Shown here: positions 1 through 7,290 of the stretch, in pieces
How the letters are laid out: each line of letters starts with the position of its first letter
How positions within the stretch are numbered: the first letter of the stretch is position 1
From: Pseudonocardiales bacterium
GTDB lineage: Bacteria; Actinomycetota; Actinomycetes; Mycobacteriales; Pseudonocardiaceae
DNA: 48,662 bases
Assembly: GCA_023252195.1 (NCBI GenBank)
Contig: JAHEXI010000025.1
Location: forward strand, 1 to 48,662
Reading direction: 5' to 3'
Position numbers and translations under genes: made by a program
Notes under the pieces: generated by a model
Database searches by the model: none
What the model saw: only the letters and a program-made list of their open reading frames with translations
Told to the model about the DNA's origin: nothing

Positions 1-113
1 GAAAGCGTCATCATCGCGCACAACCTCATACTAGCCTTCGATGCAATTCGACCAGGGCGACACTCCACATCCAGCAAATCATTCACCCGAACGAATTAGT
101 TATTAACTTACAG

Positions 114-1090
114 TTACTTAGCGTTGTCCTTGGCGACTCGCGCCAGATCCGTAGCTAGAGCAGCGGAGCCCAGGAACGCCGCCTGATGGCTCATTCCCGC
201 CAGCATCTCGCCGGCTAGTGCGTCGTCACCGACGTCTTGGCACAGGCGCATCGCGTGTTGGAGATGCCGACGTCCGGAATCAGCGTCGCCCACGTCATAA
301 GCCATCCACCCTGCCAACTGGTTGAGCTCGGCGACCGCTGCGGACAGGTCCCGGCGCACGTCGTCGCGGTACCGGCCCTCGCGCAACACAGGGAGCACGT
401 CAGAGGCCAGGTAGTTGGTGACGGCTGAGCGAGCGTGTCCCCCACCAAAGCAGTTGTCCAGCCGGCGGAAGGTCTGTGTCATCTCCCGGATGATCTGCAC
501 GTCCATCATACCCACCGCTCGTGGGTCTGACGGCGGTGCAGGCTGTGTGCTGAACCAGCCGAACGCCGAGCTGCCGATGGATGCTGCACCTACCGCCGCA
601 GCGCGTAGCAACTGGCGCCGTTGCACGTCCTCGCCTCCTGTCTCGCACTCGTCGTCGAGACTATGGGCACCACGCGGAGGTATGTATGCGCGCCGGTTGG
701 TTGTTGCGATAGTTGGAACCAGAGGTAGCGCTCAGGTATGTGCAGGGCACAAGCCCACTGGTCGAGTTTGTTCAGGTCGTGGGTTGGTTGCGGGGTCCGC
801 TCCAAACGGCTGACCTGGCCCTGCGTCAGTCCAAGCCAGCGACCGACCTTCGCCTGGGTGAGTACTGGCCGATGCTCGTGGCGGTAGGCGTTGAGCACTT
901 GCCCGAAGTGCCGGGATTCCAGCGCGTCTCGTAACGCCGCACGCTGCCAGAAGCCGTCTTGCTTAGGTGGGGCGCTGGACGCCTCAACGTCGTGACGAGA
1001 ACACGGGCTGCACAGTCGCGAGCCGTTGTCGCGTGCCAGCGGTGTCCCGCACCCCTGGCAGCGCCGCTCTTGACCTTCCGACCTTGCCAC
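114..1090 (-). pseudogene. Frame-broken, 3'-truncated XRE-type/TPR regulator
   Basis: Two minus-strand pieces look like one regulator of the actinobacterial Cys-finger/HTH/TPR-like type. The first piece (1090 down to 590) has a zinc-finger-like CQGC...CSPC and an HTH (QAKVGRWLGLTQGQVSRLE), followed by IPERYLWFQL. Its GTG at 1090 has GGAGG 7 nt upstream. The second piece, in another frame from about 740 to 114, contains the usual inter-domain VQRRQLLRAAA segment and helical repeats (LAGWMAYDVGDADSGRRH). The frames switch between about 740 and 640, because a TGA closes the second frame just upstream. The protein then stops at ...AKDNAK, while relatives continue through more helical repeats, so the 3' end is also lost. 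A programmed shift or sequencing error could explain the frame change but not the truncation. Confidence 0.75.
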
Positions 1091-1242
1091 TACCGATCCT
1101 CCGTGTCTGTCGGGCCGCATCTTAGCCGTCACGCAGGTTACTGACGTGCAGTTATGCATGGTCTGGATATTTCAATCAGTTTTGTCGTTTGGCAGTCGGG
1201 TCTTCTTTGGAATCGTGGTCGTCCGGACGCGATGGAGGCAAC

Positions 1243-1506
1243 GTGATCAAGCTGGGATCCAACCGGTTGCCCGTGGGGCTTACCGCTGCGGTGGTACGAG
1301 GGAACACGGAGCTACGAGTATGGATCGACGACGACATCCGGTGCGTGTGCATCGAGGTACACGGCACACCGTGCCCCGTGCTGTTGGGTGTGACCGCGTC
1401 CGGCGCCGAGAACCTGCACACAGCAATCACTACCGGCCTCGCGGAACTGGCTACTCGCCAGCAAGAAGCCACTGGCGAACACACGTCAGCGGGCACCGAT
1501 GACTAA
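1243..1506 (+). CDS. Small hypothetical protein divergent from the regulator
   Basis: An 87-residue protein of unknown function. I chose the GTG at 1243 because a GGAGG lies 4-5 nt upstream (gatggaggcaacGTG); the frame is open further upstream. The sequence VIKLGSNRLPVGLTAA begins a compact domain with beta-strand-like segments (AVVRGNTELRVWIDDDIRCVCIEV) and an alpha-helical C-terminal part (GAENLHTAITTGLAELATRQQEA). It is divergent from the broken regulator at 114-1090, and its stop overlaps the next gene's ATG by 8 bp, so the two are probably co-translated. No family is recognised. Confidence 0.55.
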   Translation: MIKLGSNRLPVGLTAAVVRGNTELRVWIDDDIRCVCIEVHGTPCPVLLGVTASGAENLHTAITTGLAELATRQQEATGEHTSAGTDD

Positions 1507-1837
1507 CAAAGATCGTAGTAGCTACGAGCATTACCGGGAGGCTGTATTTGTGCGACTCAATCGATATACCTTTGCACTCGACAGCGCGGATGACCGGATG
1601 GTTGCAATTATTGCTCGCGCCGAGTTACCCCGCTATGTGCGGTACTGGGTCACCCTGCTCGCCAAGCACGAAGCGACAGCTAGCGGAAAGTGCCCGACTT
1701 GTTCCCGATGGTGGCGCACGGTCTCTGCGCCCTGTGGGACGTGGAAGTGGGCACATGCATTCCTGACTATCGCACCAGCACGAACCACGGTCCCATCGAG
1801 CCAGACCAGTAAGGGGGCGCCTGGCCACGCAGGATGA
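1499..1837 (+). CDS. Hypothetical protein with a Cys/Trp-rich C-terminal part
   Basis: A 112-residue protein whose ATG lies inside the end of the preceding gene (8-bp overlap). The N-terminus is helical (SSYEHYREAVFVRLNRYTFA). The middle has a CPTCSRW segment and a following CGTWKW, which could bind a metal, though only three cysteines are present. The C-terminal 25 residues are low complexity and may not be authentic. Function unknown. An antisense open frame covers part of this region, but codon use and coupling favour this strand. Confidence 0.45.
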   Translation: MTNKDRSSYEHYREAVFVRLNRYTFALDSADDRMVAIIARAELPRYVRYWVTLLAKHEATASGKCPTCSRWWRTVSAPCGTWKWAHAFLTIAPARTTVPSSQTSKGAPGHAG

Positions 1838-2267
1838 GACTCGGTCGGTTGTTACGTGACTCCGAAACCGTAGTAACCGGCCGCACGGTCGGCAGGGTGA
1901 GCCTGGCGCGCGCCCCGAACGCGTCATAAGGATGTACTCACCCTGCCGGCCATCCAACCCGACCAGATGTAAAGGGTCGTGACACGAACGCGACATGTGT
2001 TCATTGACAACACAAGCGCCACCCGAAAGGGAATCCGTGTGAAGTTTCGTCTGTAGACGCTGAGCACACTCCACCACATCGGGCAGGTACGCGTCCGGCG
2101 CCAGCATTGATGAGCTGGTGTCACCACTGAGTGTCGCGTGAGACCCTGCAAAAATCCTCTAGCCAATTCCTTTCATGCCACAACACAGCAAATTAATTTC
2201 CCTCAATTTGATCCTTGCTTGTGTTGTCTTGTCGCGACTCTACCGTGCATGAAAGGAAGCTTCTTTG
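1838..2267. other. 430-bp region with no confident gene
   Basis: This stretch lies between the two small plus-strand genes and the remnant of an integrative element. A minus-strand open frame (about 1625-2107, with a segment reading LPDVVECAQRLQTKLHT) crosses it, but it has no ribosome-binding site, overlaps the gene at 1499-1837 and degenerates into Arg/Cys-rich sequence. From about 2155 to 2240 the DNA is markedly AT-rich, which fits a promoter for the rep remnant downstream. Confidence 0.4.
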
Positions 2268-2432
2268 GTGGAGTCAATCTCGGCCCAAGAATGGGGCCGA
2301 CGTCAAGCTGCTGTTTCTCCAGTTTGGAGCGAGGAGAAGTGGCAGCGGGTCGCCGCGTTGCTCGGTATCCGATGGTTGCCCAGCGATGAGGCCGAAGTCA
2401 GCGATTCCGATGAGTCCATTGAGGCTGCATGA
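2268..2432 (+). CDS. Small protein coupled to the rep fragment
   Basis: A 54-residue reading frame starting at GTG 2268 (an in-frame TTG lies at 2265; AAAGGAAG is 7-10 nt upstream). It begins VESISAQEWGRRQAAVSPVW and continues with EKWQRVAALLGI, then an acidic tail ending SDESIEAA. Its TGA overlaps the ATG of the following rep fragment (ATGA, at 2429-2432), the typical arrangement of translationally coupled genes. In actinomycete integrative elements small genes often precede rep, but I do not recognise this family. Confidence 0.5.
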   Translation: MESISAQEWGRRQAAVSPVWSEEKWQRVAALLGIRWLPSDEAEVSDSDESIEAA

Positions 2433-2687
2433 GCAGCGTGGACTTCAACAGTGAATCGCCACCAAGGTGGGTCAGCCAGCTTGCGGAGAAGGCTACGCAA
2501 CCAGGCTTCGAGCGATGGCGGCAGATGGTGGAAGGTGCAGGCGGCTGCACGGCTCCTATTCGCCTCGTCGGCGATTCGGCGACAATAGATGCAGACACCG
2601 GCGAGGTACTCGACACATACTCGACCCGAGATGAGCCGACCGAATATCTACTCGTTGCCTGTGGGAACCGTCGGGCGTCAAGGTGCG
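2429..2687 (+). pseudogene. 5' fragment of a RepSA-like replication initiator
   Basis: The first 86 codons match what I know of the N-terminus of actinomycete RepSA-type initiators (pSAM2-like elements): GCTAPIRLVG, then DADTGEVLDTYST, then CGNRRASRC. In complete proteins the last motif continues as CPSCA and is followed by several hundred residues. Here the sequence changes directly after ...ASRC into unrelated DNA that is the reverse strand of a serine recombinase gene. The frame closes soon after (2791). It is therefore a 5' fragment left by a deletion or rearrangement within an integrative element. Family assignment is from motif memory, not a search. Confidence 0.75.
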
Positions 2688-3132
2688 AACTGATCTTCCG
2701 AGTCTCGATCTTGGCGAACGCCACCCCGATCAGGCCCATGCCCTCGACGTCCTCGGAGTACAAGTCCTTGCGGCCACGTGCATCGGCATAGACCCGGCCC
2801 TCCTGATGGGTGAGCGCGTCAACGAACCGTTCATAGTCACCGGAGCGTCGAGCCAGGCGATCATCGGCGACCACGACCACACCACGGGCAGACGTCCCAT
2901 CCGGGAGGTGGCCCGACCGCAGGATCCGCAGGAGTTGCTCGAAGCCTTCGCGGACTACGTTGAGCTTGCTCGCTGACCGGTCGTTATCGGTGATCTCATG
3001 TACCACTGTCCAACCCAGCCGCGCTGCTGTTTCCCGGTTGACCTTGTGCTGATCCGCCACGCCGTGCTCGTCTCTGGCAGTGTCCGCGCTGATCCTGGCG
3101 TACGACACCACCGGTACCGCCTGATCGTCCAT
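2688..3132 (-). pseudogene. Truncated serine recombinase (resolvase/integrase)
   Basis: Starts at ATG 3132 with GGAGGG 4-5 nt upstream. Residues 1-146 form a serine recombinase catalytic domain: [13 protein letters not shown] with the nucleophilic Ser, then DNDRSASK, VVVVADDRLARRSGDYERFV, and the hinge-helix region FAKIETRKI. Large serine recombinases continue with a zinc-ribbon and coiled-coil domain. Here similarity stops at about 2690, exactly where the opposing rep fragment begins. The frame runs on to 2398 in sequence that is antisense to rep and has no meaning. Without the C-terminal DNA-binding part it cannot be an active integrase. Confidence 0.8.
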
Positions 3133-3152
3133 GTCACCCTCCGCGGGTATTA

Positions 3153-3281
3153 TTGCGTGAGCGACACTGCTACCACCAGCAGTATTTGAGCGATGCCAAG
3201 AACCCGAACGGCTATTGCGGCATCGGTGGCACGGGCGTGGCTTGCCCAATCGGAACGGGTGTTACACCTGGTGACGCCTAA
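3153..3281 (+). CDS. Cysteine-rich peptide, copy 1
   Basis: Encodes [14 protein letters not shown], then [21 protein letters not shown] and a short tail ending PGDA. It contains three Cys and a Gly-rich turn. The matching frame in copy 2 (4314-4457) differs at many third positions while the residues are nearly unchanged. This synonymous pattern is strong evidence that the frame is or was coding. The start is uncertain: the only nearby candidate is TTG 3153, without a Shine-Dalgarno, and both copies lose similarity just upstream, so this may be the 3' end of a longer gene cut at the unit border. Function unknown; a secreted or modified peptide is only a guess. Confidence 0.5.
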   Translation: MRERHCYHQQYLSDAKNPNGYCGIGGTGVACPIGTGVTPGDA

Positions 3282-3301
3282 GGAGCTAAGACTCCGCTGA
3301 C

Positions 3302-3652
3302 TTACTCAGTAATCTTCGGATGGACGGTGCCGGCTGCGACAACCCAGGTGATTCGCCTGTCGGGATCAGGGCAATACCAAATCCGGCCGCCAGAGGTCAC
3401 CTCGTACTGCCATTGTTCCAGTGTCCGGCCGGATACATCGCGACTGCCCAGTTGTCCACGAAGCCTCTGCTGCCGGGACGGATTCTCCGGTGAAGTTGGA
3501 CGTTCGGTGAGCACCACCCACGCCTCCCAAGTATTCGACCGCGCAGTCCGGCAGAGTTCTTCCCATCCCTTAGCAGCTTCAGACGTCGCGAACCGCGCTT
3601 CCCAGGCCCCGGGACGACCCGGTGGAGCCACCCGATCGTTGCGTTTCGCCAT
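3302..3652 (-). CDS. RelE/ParE-like toxin, intact copy
   Basis: A 116-residue basic protein whose C-terminal half (EVTSGGRIWYCPDP, ITWVVAAGTVHPKITE) has the strand pattern and HPK.TE ending seen in actinobacterial RelE/ParE-fold toxins, which act on mRNA at the ribosome or on gyrase. The N-terminal half (GAWEARFATSEAAKGWEELC) is helical, as in the family. It starts 2 nt after the stop of the antitoxin gene, so the two form an operon read leftward. A decayed second copy lies at 4970-5234. The toxin class is inferred from fold-like motifs and from the gene pair; the biochemical target cannot be read from the sequence. Confidence 0.65.
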   Translation of the reverse strand: MAKRNDRVAPPGRPGAWEARFATSEAAKGWEELCRTARSNTWEAWVVLTERPTSPENPSRQQRLRGQLGSRDVSGRTLEQWQYEVTSGGRIWYCPDPDRRITWVVAAGTVHPKITE

Positions 3653-3654
3653 GA

Positions 3655-4113
3655 TCAGTCTTCGGTTGGGTCGGGTACCGCGCCAAAATCGTCGCTCAAA
3701 GGACTGGTGAGTTGCTCGACCAGCTCAGGATCGGCATGGACTGCGGCAGTGGCCTTCCACTCTCTCACCGTTTGGGCCAGCGATGTCCACTGCCCCATCT
3801 CCGCCGAAGCCTGGAAAGCACGAACGAAGTCGGTCACGAACTGAGCTCGGTCTCGCTGGGGCAGCATGTCAGCCCAGGGAAACTCATCAACAAGCGCTGC
3901 GGCCGCAATGTGAGGCTCCATGTGCGCGAGCAGGTTGCGCAGCGCGCGGGCAGCCGCCACTGCGCCCTCTGCCGTCGAGCTGGCACGATCCTCGCGTGTC
4001 AGCAGCAGTGCAGCACCGTCGCGTCGCCGCACACGAACGTCCCCGCGGTCAGCCAAGGCCGCCACGCCCTTCGGGTCGCGCTGGAGCTCGCTCCACTGCA
4101 CCTCAACTGTCAC
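3655..4113 (-). CDS. Phd-like antitoxin, copy 1
   Basis: A 152-residue protein. Residues 1-45 (VQWSELQRDPKGVAALADRG, then DVRVRRRDGAALLLTRE) resemble the Phd/YefM DNA-binding fold. Residues 50-150 are helical and acidic and would hold the toxin. The start is GTG 4113, which overlaps the TGA of the upstream gene fragment X as GTGA, so translation was originally coupled. By family analogy it neutralises the toxin and represses its own operon. The later copy at 5237-5683 is about 93% identical. Confidence 0.7.
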   Translation of the reverse strand: MTVEVQWSELQRDPKGVAALADRGDVRVRRRDGAALLLTREDRASSTAEGAVAAARALRNLLAHMEPHIAAAALVDEFPWADMLPQRDRAQFVTDFVRAFQASAEMGQWTSLAQTVREWKATAAVHADPELVEQLTSPLSDDFGAVPDPTED

Positions 4114-4310
4114 ACCCTCATTCTGAACTTTTTCAGGATTCGACGCAAGTCAACCCCGATGACCTTCCGTCGCAGGCGACCGTAGGCGCGCCGGAGCAGG
4201 GCGCCGAGATCTTCCCCGCTACCCAGCGTGGACGACCGTCCGCCGCGTAGCACGACCAGCGTCGGACCCCGCGCCGGCTGATCACCGTCCCAGCGGATGC
4301 CCGTACAGTC
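4110..4310 (-). pseudogene. 3' fragment of an unrecognised gene upstream of the antitoxin
   Basis: An open frame of 66 codons with protein-like composition: [20 protein letters not shown], then GGRSSTLGSGEDLGALLRRA, ending RRILKKFRMRV. It has no start codon near its 5' end, and it is closed upstream by a TAA that belongs to the border of the next repeat unit (4311-4313). It is therefore truncated at the unit junction. Its TGA overlaps the antitoxin GTG. The last dozen residues (LRRILKKFRM) recur before the second antitoxin, which confirms the frame. The protein family is not recognised. Confidence 0.6.
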
Positions 4311-4313
4311 TTA

Positions 4314-4457
4314 TTGCGACAGCGACATTGCTACCACCAGCAGTATTTGAGCGATACCAAGAACCCCAATGGCTACTGTGGAATCGGCGGTACCGGCGTG
4401 TCCTGTCCTGTTGGGGTGTCTTCAAGTACCGTCAGCCCCGAACCCGAGCGCCTTTAA
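4314..4457 (+). CDS. Cysteine-rich peptide, copy 2
   Basis: Encodes [14 protein letters not shown], then [19 protein letters not shown] and a divergent tail ending PEPERL. Compared with copy 1 the core has only about four conservative replacements (E/Q, A/T, A/S, I/V) but around ten silent changes, mostly at third codon positions. The C-terminal tails differ in length and sequence. Candidate start TTG 4314 has no visible ribosome-binding site. Downstream it is separated from its toxin remnant by unrelated DNA. Confidence 0.5.
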   Translation: MRQRHCYHQQYLSDTKNPNGYCGIGGTGVSCPVGVSSSTVSPEPERL

Positions 4458-4969
4458 CGATAGCCAACCTGGATCAGGTCATCCTGAGGTCACCCGCCGG
4501 CCATCAATGGTGAGCGGGTATCCATCTGCGGGACCAATTCGGGGGATCCTACTGAGCTGCGGATACCCACGATCTACCGCGTCGGCAGGGAAGTTGCTGG
4601 GCCACGCCTCAGCCGTGTCTGCGCGGCTGCCTAGCTGTCCACGAAGGTTCTGTTGATGGGACGGGTTTTCCGGCCCCTCCGCTGTGACTGACCCGTGATC
4701 GGGCCGGCGGTTGATGTCTCTGGGCGAACTGCGATGACCTCGTCGCATGACAGCTCAGCGGGGAGATTAGCCGAGGAATGGCTACTCAGCGACGGGCTCG
4801 TGCTCGTCCCGACGGCGGAGCTCGTCCCAGTCAACATTTTGCGCCTGTCGGCCCGCCCGTTCTCGTCAAACTTCACCCCCTGACCGCTCAAGCTGGAACG
4901 TCGGTGCCGTCGAGTTCCCGAGACACCCACATGAAGATCCGGTGGTTATCGATCGCACGGACGACTGAC
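4458..4969. other. 512-bp degenerate spacer inside repeat unit 2
   Basis: No convincing gene. Open frames on both strands are short, Ser/Arg/Pro-rich and lack ribosome-binding sites. It contains a scrap of the toxin gene at 4623-4682 and otherwise nothing recognised. It has no counterpart in unit 1, where the peptide and toxin genes are only about 20 bp apart, so it was inserted or is the remains of a further decayed unit. Confidence 0.45.
4623..4682 (-). pseudogene. Scrap of a third toxin copy
   Basis: The minus strand encodes GPENPSHQQNLRGQLGSR, which aligns with residues 55-71 of the intact toxin at 3302-3652 (PENPSRQQRLRGQLGSR). The flanking residues on either side do not align. It shows that toxin DNA was present at least three times in this 2-kb stretch. 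Confidence 0.6.
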
Positions 4970-5234
4970 CTACTCGGTAATCTTCGGATGGGCAGTCCCG
5001 GCGGCGACAACCCAGGTGATCCGCCTGGCAGGATCGGGGCAATACCAAATCCGGCCGCCAGAGGTCACCTCGTACCGCCATTGGACTAACGTCCGACCGA
5101 ACACATTGCGGCTGCCTAGCTGTCCACGAAGCTTCTGCTGACTAGCCCTTCGCAGCTTCAGATGTCGCGAACCGCGCTTCCCAAGCCCCTGGACGACCCG
5201 GTGGAGCCACCCGGTCGTTGCGTTTCGGCGCCAT
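4970..5234 (-). pseudogene. Decayed toxin, copy 2
   Basis: Starts at ATG 5234 as MAPKRNDRVAPPGRPGAWEA and matches the intact toxin to ...SEAAKG, where a TAG follows at once. About 30 codons equivalent to WEELCRTARSNTWEAW and the next residues are missing, and the remaining 3' half (QQKLRGQLGSRNVFGRTL ... HPKITE) continues in another frame. The deletion therefore causes both a stop and a frameshift, and no toxin can be made. The neighbouring antitoxin remains open. Confidence 0.8.
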
Positions 5235-5236
5235 CC

Positions 5237-5683
5237 TCAGTCTTCGGTTGGATCGGATATCGCCCCGAAATCATCGTTTAACGGACTGGAGAGTTGCTCG
5301 ACCAGCTCAGGATCGGCATGGACGGCGGTGGTGGTCTTCCATTCTCTGACCGTTTGGGCCAGCAGTGTCCACTGCCCCATCTCCGCCGAAGCCTGGAAGG
5401 CACGGACAAAGTCTGTCACAAACTGAACTCGGTCCCGCTGGGGCAGGACGTCAGCCCAGGGAAACTCATCGACAAGCGCTGCGGCCGCGATCAGCGGCTC
5501 CATGTGCGCAAGCAGGTTTCGCAGCGCGCGGGCAGCCGCCACCGCGCCCTCCGCCGTCGAGCTGGCCCGATCTTCGCGCGTCAGTAACAGTGCGGCACCA
5601 TCGCGCCGCCGCACTCGAACATCCCCGCGGTCGGCCAAGGCCGCCACACCCTTCGGATCGCGCTGGAGCTCGCTCCACTGCAC
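5237..5683 (-). CDS. Phd-like antitoxin, copy 2 (orphan)
   Basis: About 148 residues, roughly 93% identical to copy 1 with replacements such as H/L, M/V, S/L and S/N spread along the protein. The coding frame is intact to the shared DPTED end. However, one extra base just inside the original start makes the coupled GTG (5696) run into a TGA after three codons. Translation would have to begin at the GTG at 5683 or later, removing four residues and the coupling. With its toxin destroyed it could still bind the copy 1 operator or toxin, acting as an extra antitoxin. Confidence 0.65.
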   Translation of the reverse strand: MQWSELQRDPKGVAALADRGDVRVRRRDGAALLLTREDRASSTAEGAVAAARALRNLLAHMEPLIAAAALVDEFPWADVLPQRDRVQFVTDFVRAFQASAEMGQWTLLAQTVREWKTTTAVHADPELVEQLSSPLNDDFGAISDPTED

Positions 5684-5692
5684 CTCAACTGG

Positions 5693-5760
5693 TCACGCTT
5701 TCATTCTGAACTTTTTCAAGATTCGACGCAAAGCCAAACCGGGACGACCCGGGCGGCAGC
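5693..5760 (-). pseudogene. Residual 3' end of gene X upstream of antitoxin 2
   Basis: The sequence on the minus strand ends LRRILKKFRMKA followed by TGA at 5693-5695, matching the last residues of the fragment at 4110-4310. The residues before it (RPGRPGLA) no longer match, and the frame is closed by TAG some 20 codons upstream. Only the tail of gene X is left here. Confidence 0.5.
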
Positions 5761-5800
5761 GGCGCTACCAATGGGGTGCTCCGGTCGCGAGATCGCCGTT

Positions 5801-6983
5801 CTAGGCTAGGGGGCAACACGGTACGAGCCCGAAGCCCAGCGAGCGGGCCCGTTCGCGGCAGCGCAGAAGCGCCTCCTCCTTCGTCTCACCGGTCTCGTAA
5901 AAGATCGCCAGACGGTAGCTGTCGGGATCGTTCTGACCCTGCTCGGACAGCCTCAGGCCAGGCTCAACGAGGATTTCGAGCCCGTGTTGCGGCTCCGGCA
6001 CGCGCTCGACGAAGGCGTCGCGGAATGTCCGCAGGCAGTAGCTGATCGCGGCGCCCTCCGGCTGCTGCGGGCGCCAGCGCGGATCCTCGCCGCAGGCGAG
6101 CTCGAACAGGATCTCGTACGTGGACCTCCCGTGTAGCGCCTTGATGAGCGGCGCGTACTGCGCGGCGATGCGCGGGTTGATCTCAATGATCTTCGCCGGC
6201 CCGCGCTCGGGAACGAAGAACTCGATGTTCAATATCCCGTCGTCGAAGCCCAACTCGGCGACCAGCCGCTCAGCAGTGTCGATCAAGTCCGCCTGCCGGC
6301 CCTCTGACAGCTGGCTCGGATACTCGAAGCGCTCAAAGCTGTTCGTCCCGGCGTACTTGACCGAGTCGGTGATCCCGATCGTGGTCAGGCGGCCACGCAG
6401 GACATAAGCCTCGAGCGTCGCCTCGTCGCCGCTTAGCAGTTCCTCCACGAGATAACCGCGGGCGTCAGCGGCCGTTAACCCCTATCATCTCTGCGACCCT
6501 GGCGTAGCGGCGAGCATGGCCGTTGCCGTTGAGCAGGGCGAGCTGGCCGAGGTCGTCGATCCGGCGGGCACCGCCGGAGAGCGTGCCGAAGACCGGCTTG
6601 ACAATGAACGGCGGTTCGAAGACGACTGACGGGCCGAGGATTGCATAGCGCGGCACGGCGGCCGGCGCGGCGGCTTTCTGGCGTGCCCGAGAGGCCGGCT
6701 TGTAGTGGCAGGCAAACACAACTTCGGGTGTCGGGCCGGGCAGCCCCCGACGGTGTGCCACGAGCGCCGCGAGCAGCGCGGCGTTGTCGTGCGTCGCGAC
6801 AATCCCGTCGGTGGGAATGCGCGCGACCCGATCGAGATAGTTAATCGCATCGAATTGTTGCGACAGATCGAGGTCAGGGTCCACGTAGCGGACGCGAAAG
6901 CGGCCACTGAGGCCAGCGTGGTCGATCGACCACAGGTCGCGCATCTGGGGCAGGATGACCAGGATATCCTTCACGCCCCGCAC
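5801..6983 (-). pseudogene. ATP-grasp family ligase split by a frameshift
   Basis: Two minus-strand pieces form one ATP-grasp protein of about 390 residues. Piece 1 (6983-6465) has the N-terminal preATP-grasp part (DILVILPQMRDLWSIDHAGL) and the first ATP-binding strand (FIVKPVFGTLSGGARRI), ending after VAEMIGVN. Piece 2 (about 6475-5801) begins LTAADARGYLVEELLSGDEA and carries the metal-binding core DDGILNIEFFVPERGPAKIIEINPR (split here as GILNIEFFV and IIEINPR), then a C-terminal domain. A one-base shift near 6475 separates them. The start is unclear: GTG 6983 has no good ribosome site, while GTG 7003 has GAGGGG but is in a third frame. Such enzymes join a carboxylate and an amine with ATP; the substrate is unknown. 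Confidence 0.75.
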
Positions 6984-7290
6984 CGATCAGGCTGGTTACT
7001 CACCGTGGTCGCCCCCTCACAACTATGGCTCACCGGAAGGCGGCCATGGCCACCATTGAAACGGTAGATACACGACTGCGGATAGCGCGCTCACGCGCCA
7101 GAGCCGACGTTGTCGCCCATTCGGTGCATGAACCACGCCCACCGGGTGCCGACATGGAATAGCATGCCGTCCACAGCGGACACACCCGAAAACCTTCCAC
7201 CCGCCGGATCGGCGCCCGAGGACATCCGCCCACTCCTTCCCCGGCCACGCGCGCATATTTTGGCTCAACCCCGACGCATAGGAGGGCCCG
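6984..7290. other. Divergent promoter region between ATP-grasp and ferritin-like genes
   Basis: A 307-bp spacer between leftward and rightward genes. Short open frames here are Pro/Arg-rich. It should hold both promoters, but I see no clear -35/-10 pair or operator. It ends with GGAGGG 5 nt before the ATG at 7291. Confidence 0.4.

Larger units (their letters stand above)
3150..5760. repeat. Tandem duplication of a peptide/toxin-antitoxin unit
   Basis: Unit 1 (about 3150-4310) and unit 2 (about 4311-5760) carry the same parts in the same order: cysteine-rich peptide (+), toxin (-), antitoxin (-), 3' end of an upstream gene X (-). Both units begin at a shared TTATTGCG followed by AGCGACA. The antitoxin copies differ at about ten residues, so the duplication is not recent or the copies came separately. 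Unit 2 is longer because about 500 bp of other sequence, including a further toxin scrap, lies between its peptide and toxin remnant. The left and right edges of unit 2 are not precisely definable by eye. Confidence 0.7.

Noticed and set aside
1-113. Possible plus-strand coding tail entering from the left edge
   Set aside because: The frame ends at TAG near 107, but its third-position GC is only about half, unlike real genes here, and no family is recognised.
1625-2107. Minus-strand open frame (160 codons) overlapping the small gene at 1499-1837
   Set aside because: Its first 50 residues look somewhat protein-like, but there is no ribosome site and the rest is Arg/Cys-rich; kept only as a remark under the spacer entry.
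4328-4513. Alternative plus-strand frame over the second peptide copy
   Set aside because: The differences from copy 1 are mostly amino-acid changing in this frame and copy 1 contains a stop; the neighbouring frame has the silent-change pattern.
3150-7003. RiPP cluster combining the Cys-rich peptides with the nearby ATP-grasp gene
   Set aside because: The ATP-grasp protein looks like a free-standing carboxylate-amine ligase rather than a RiPP-maturing type, it is separated by the toxin-antitoxin unit, and the peptides lack an identifiable leader; kept as speculation only.
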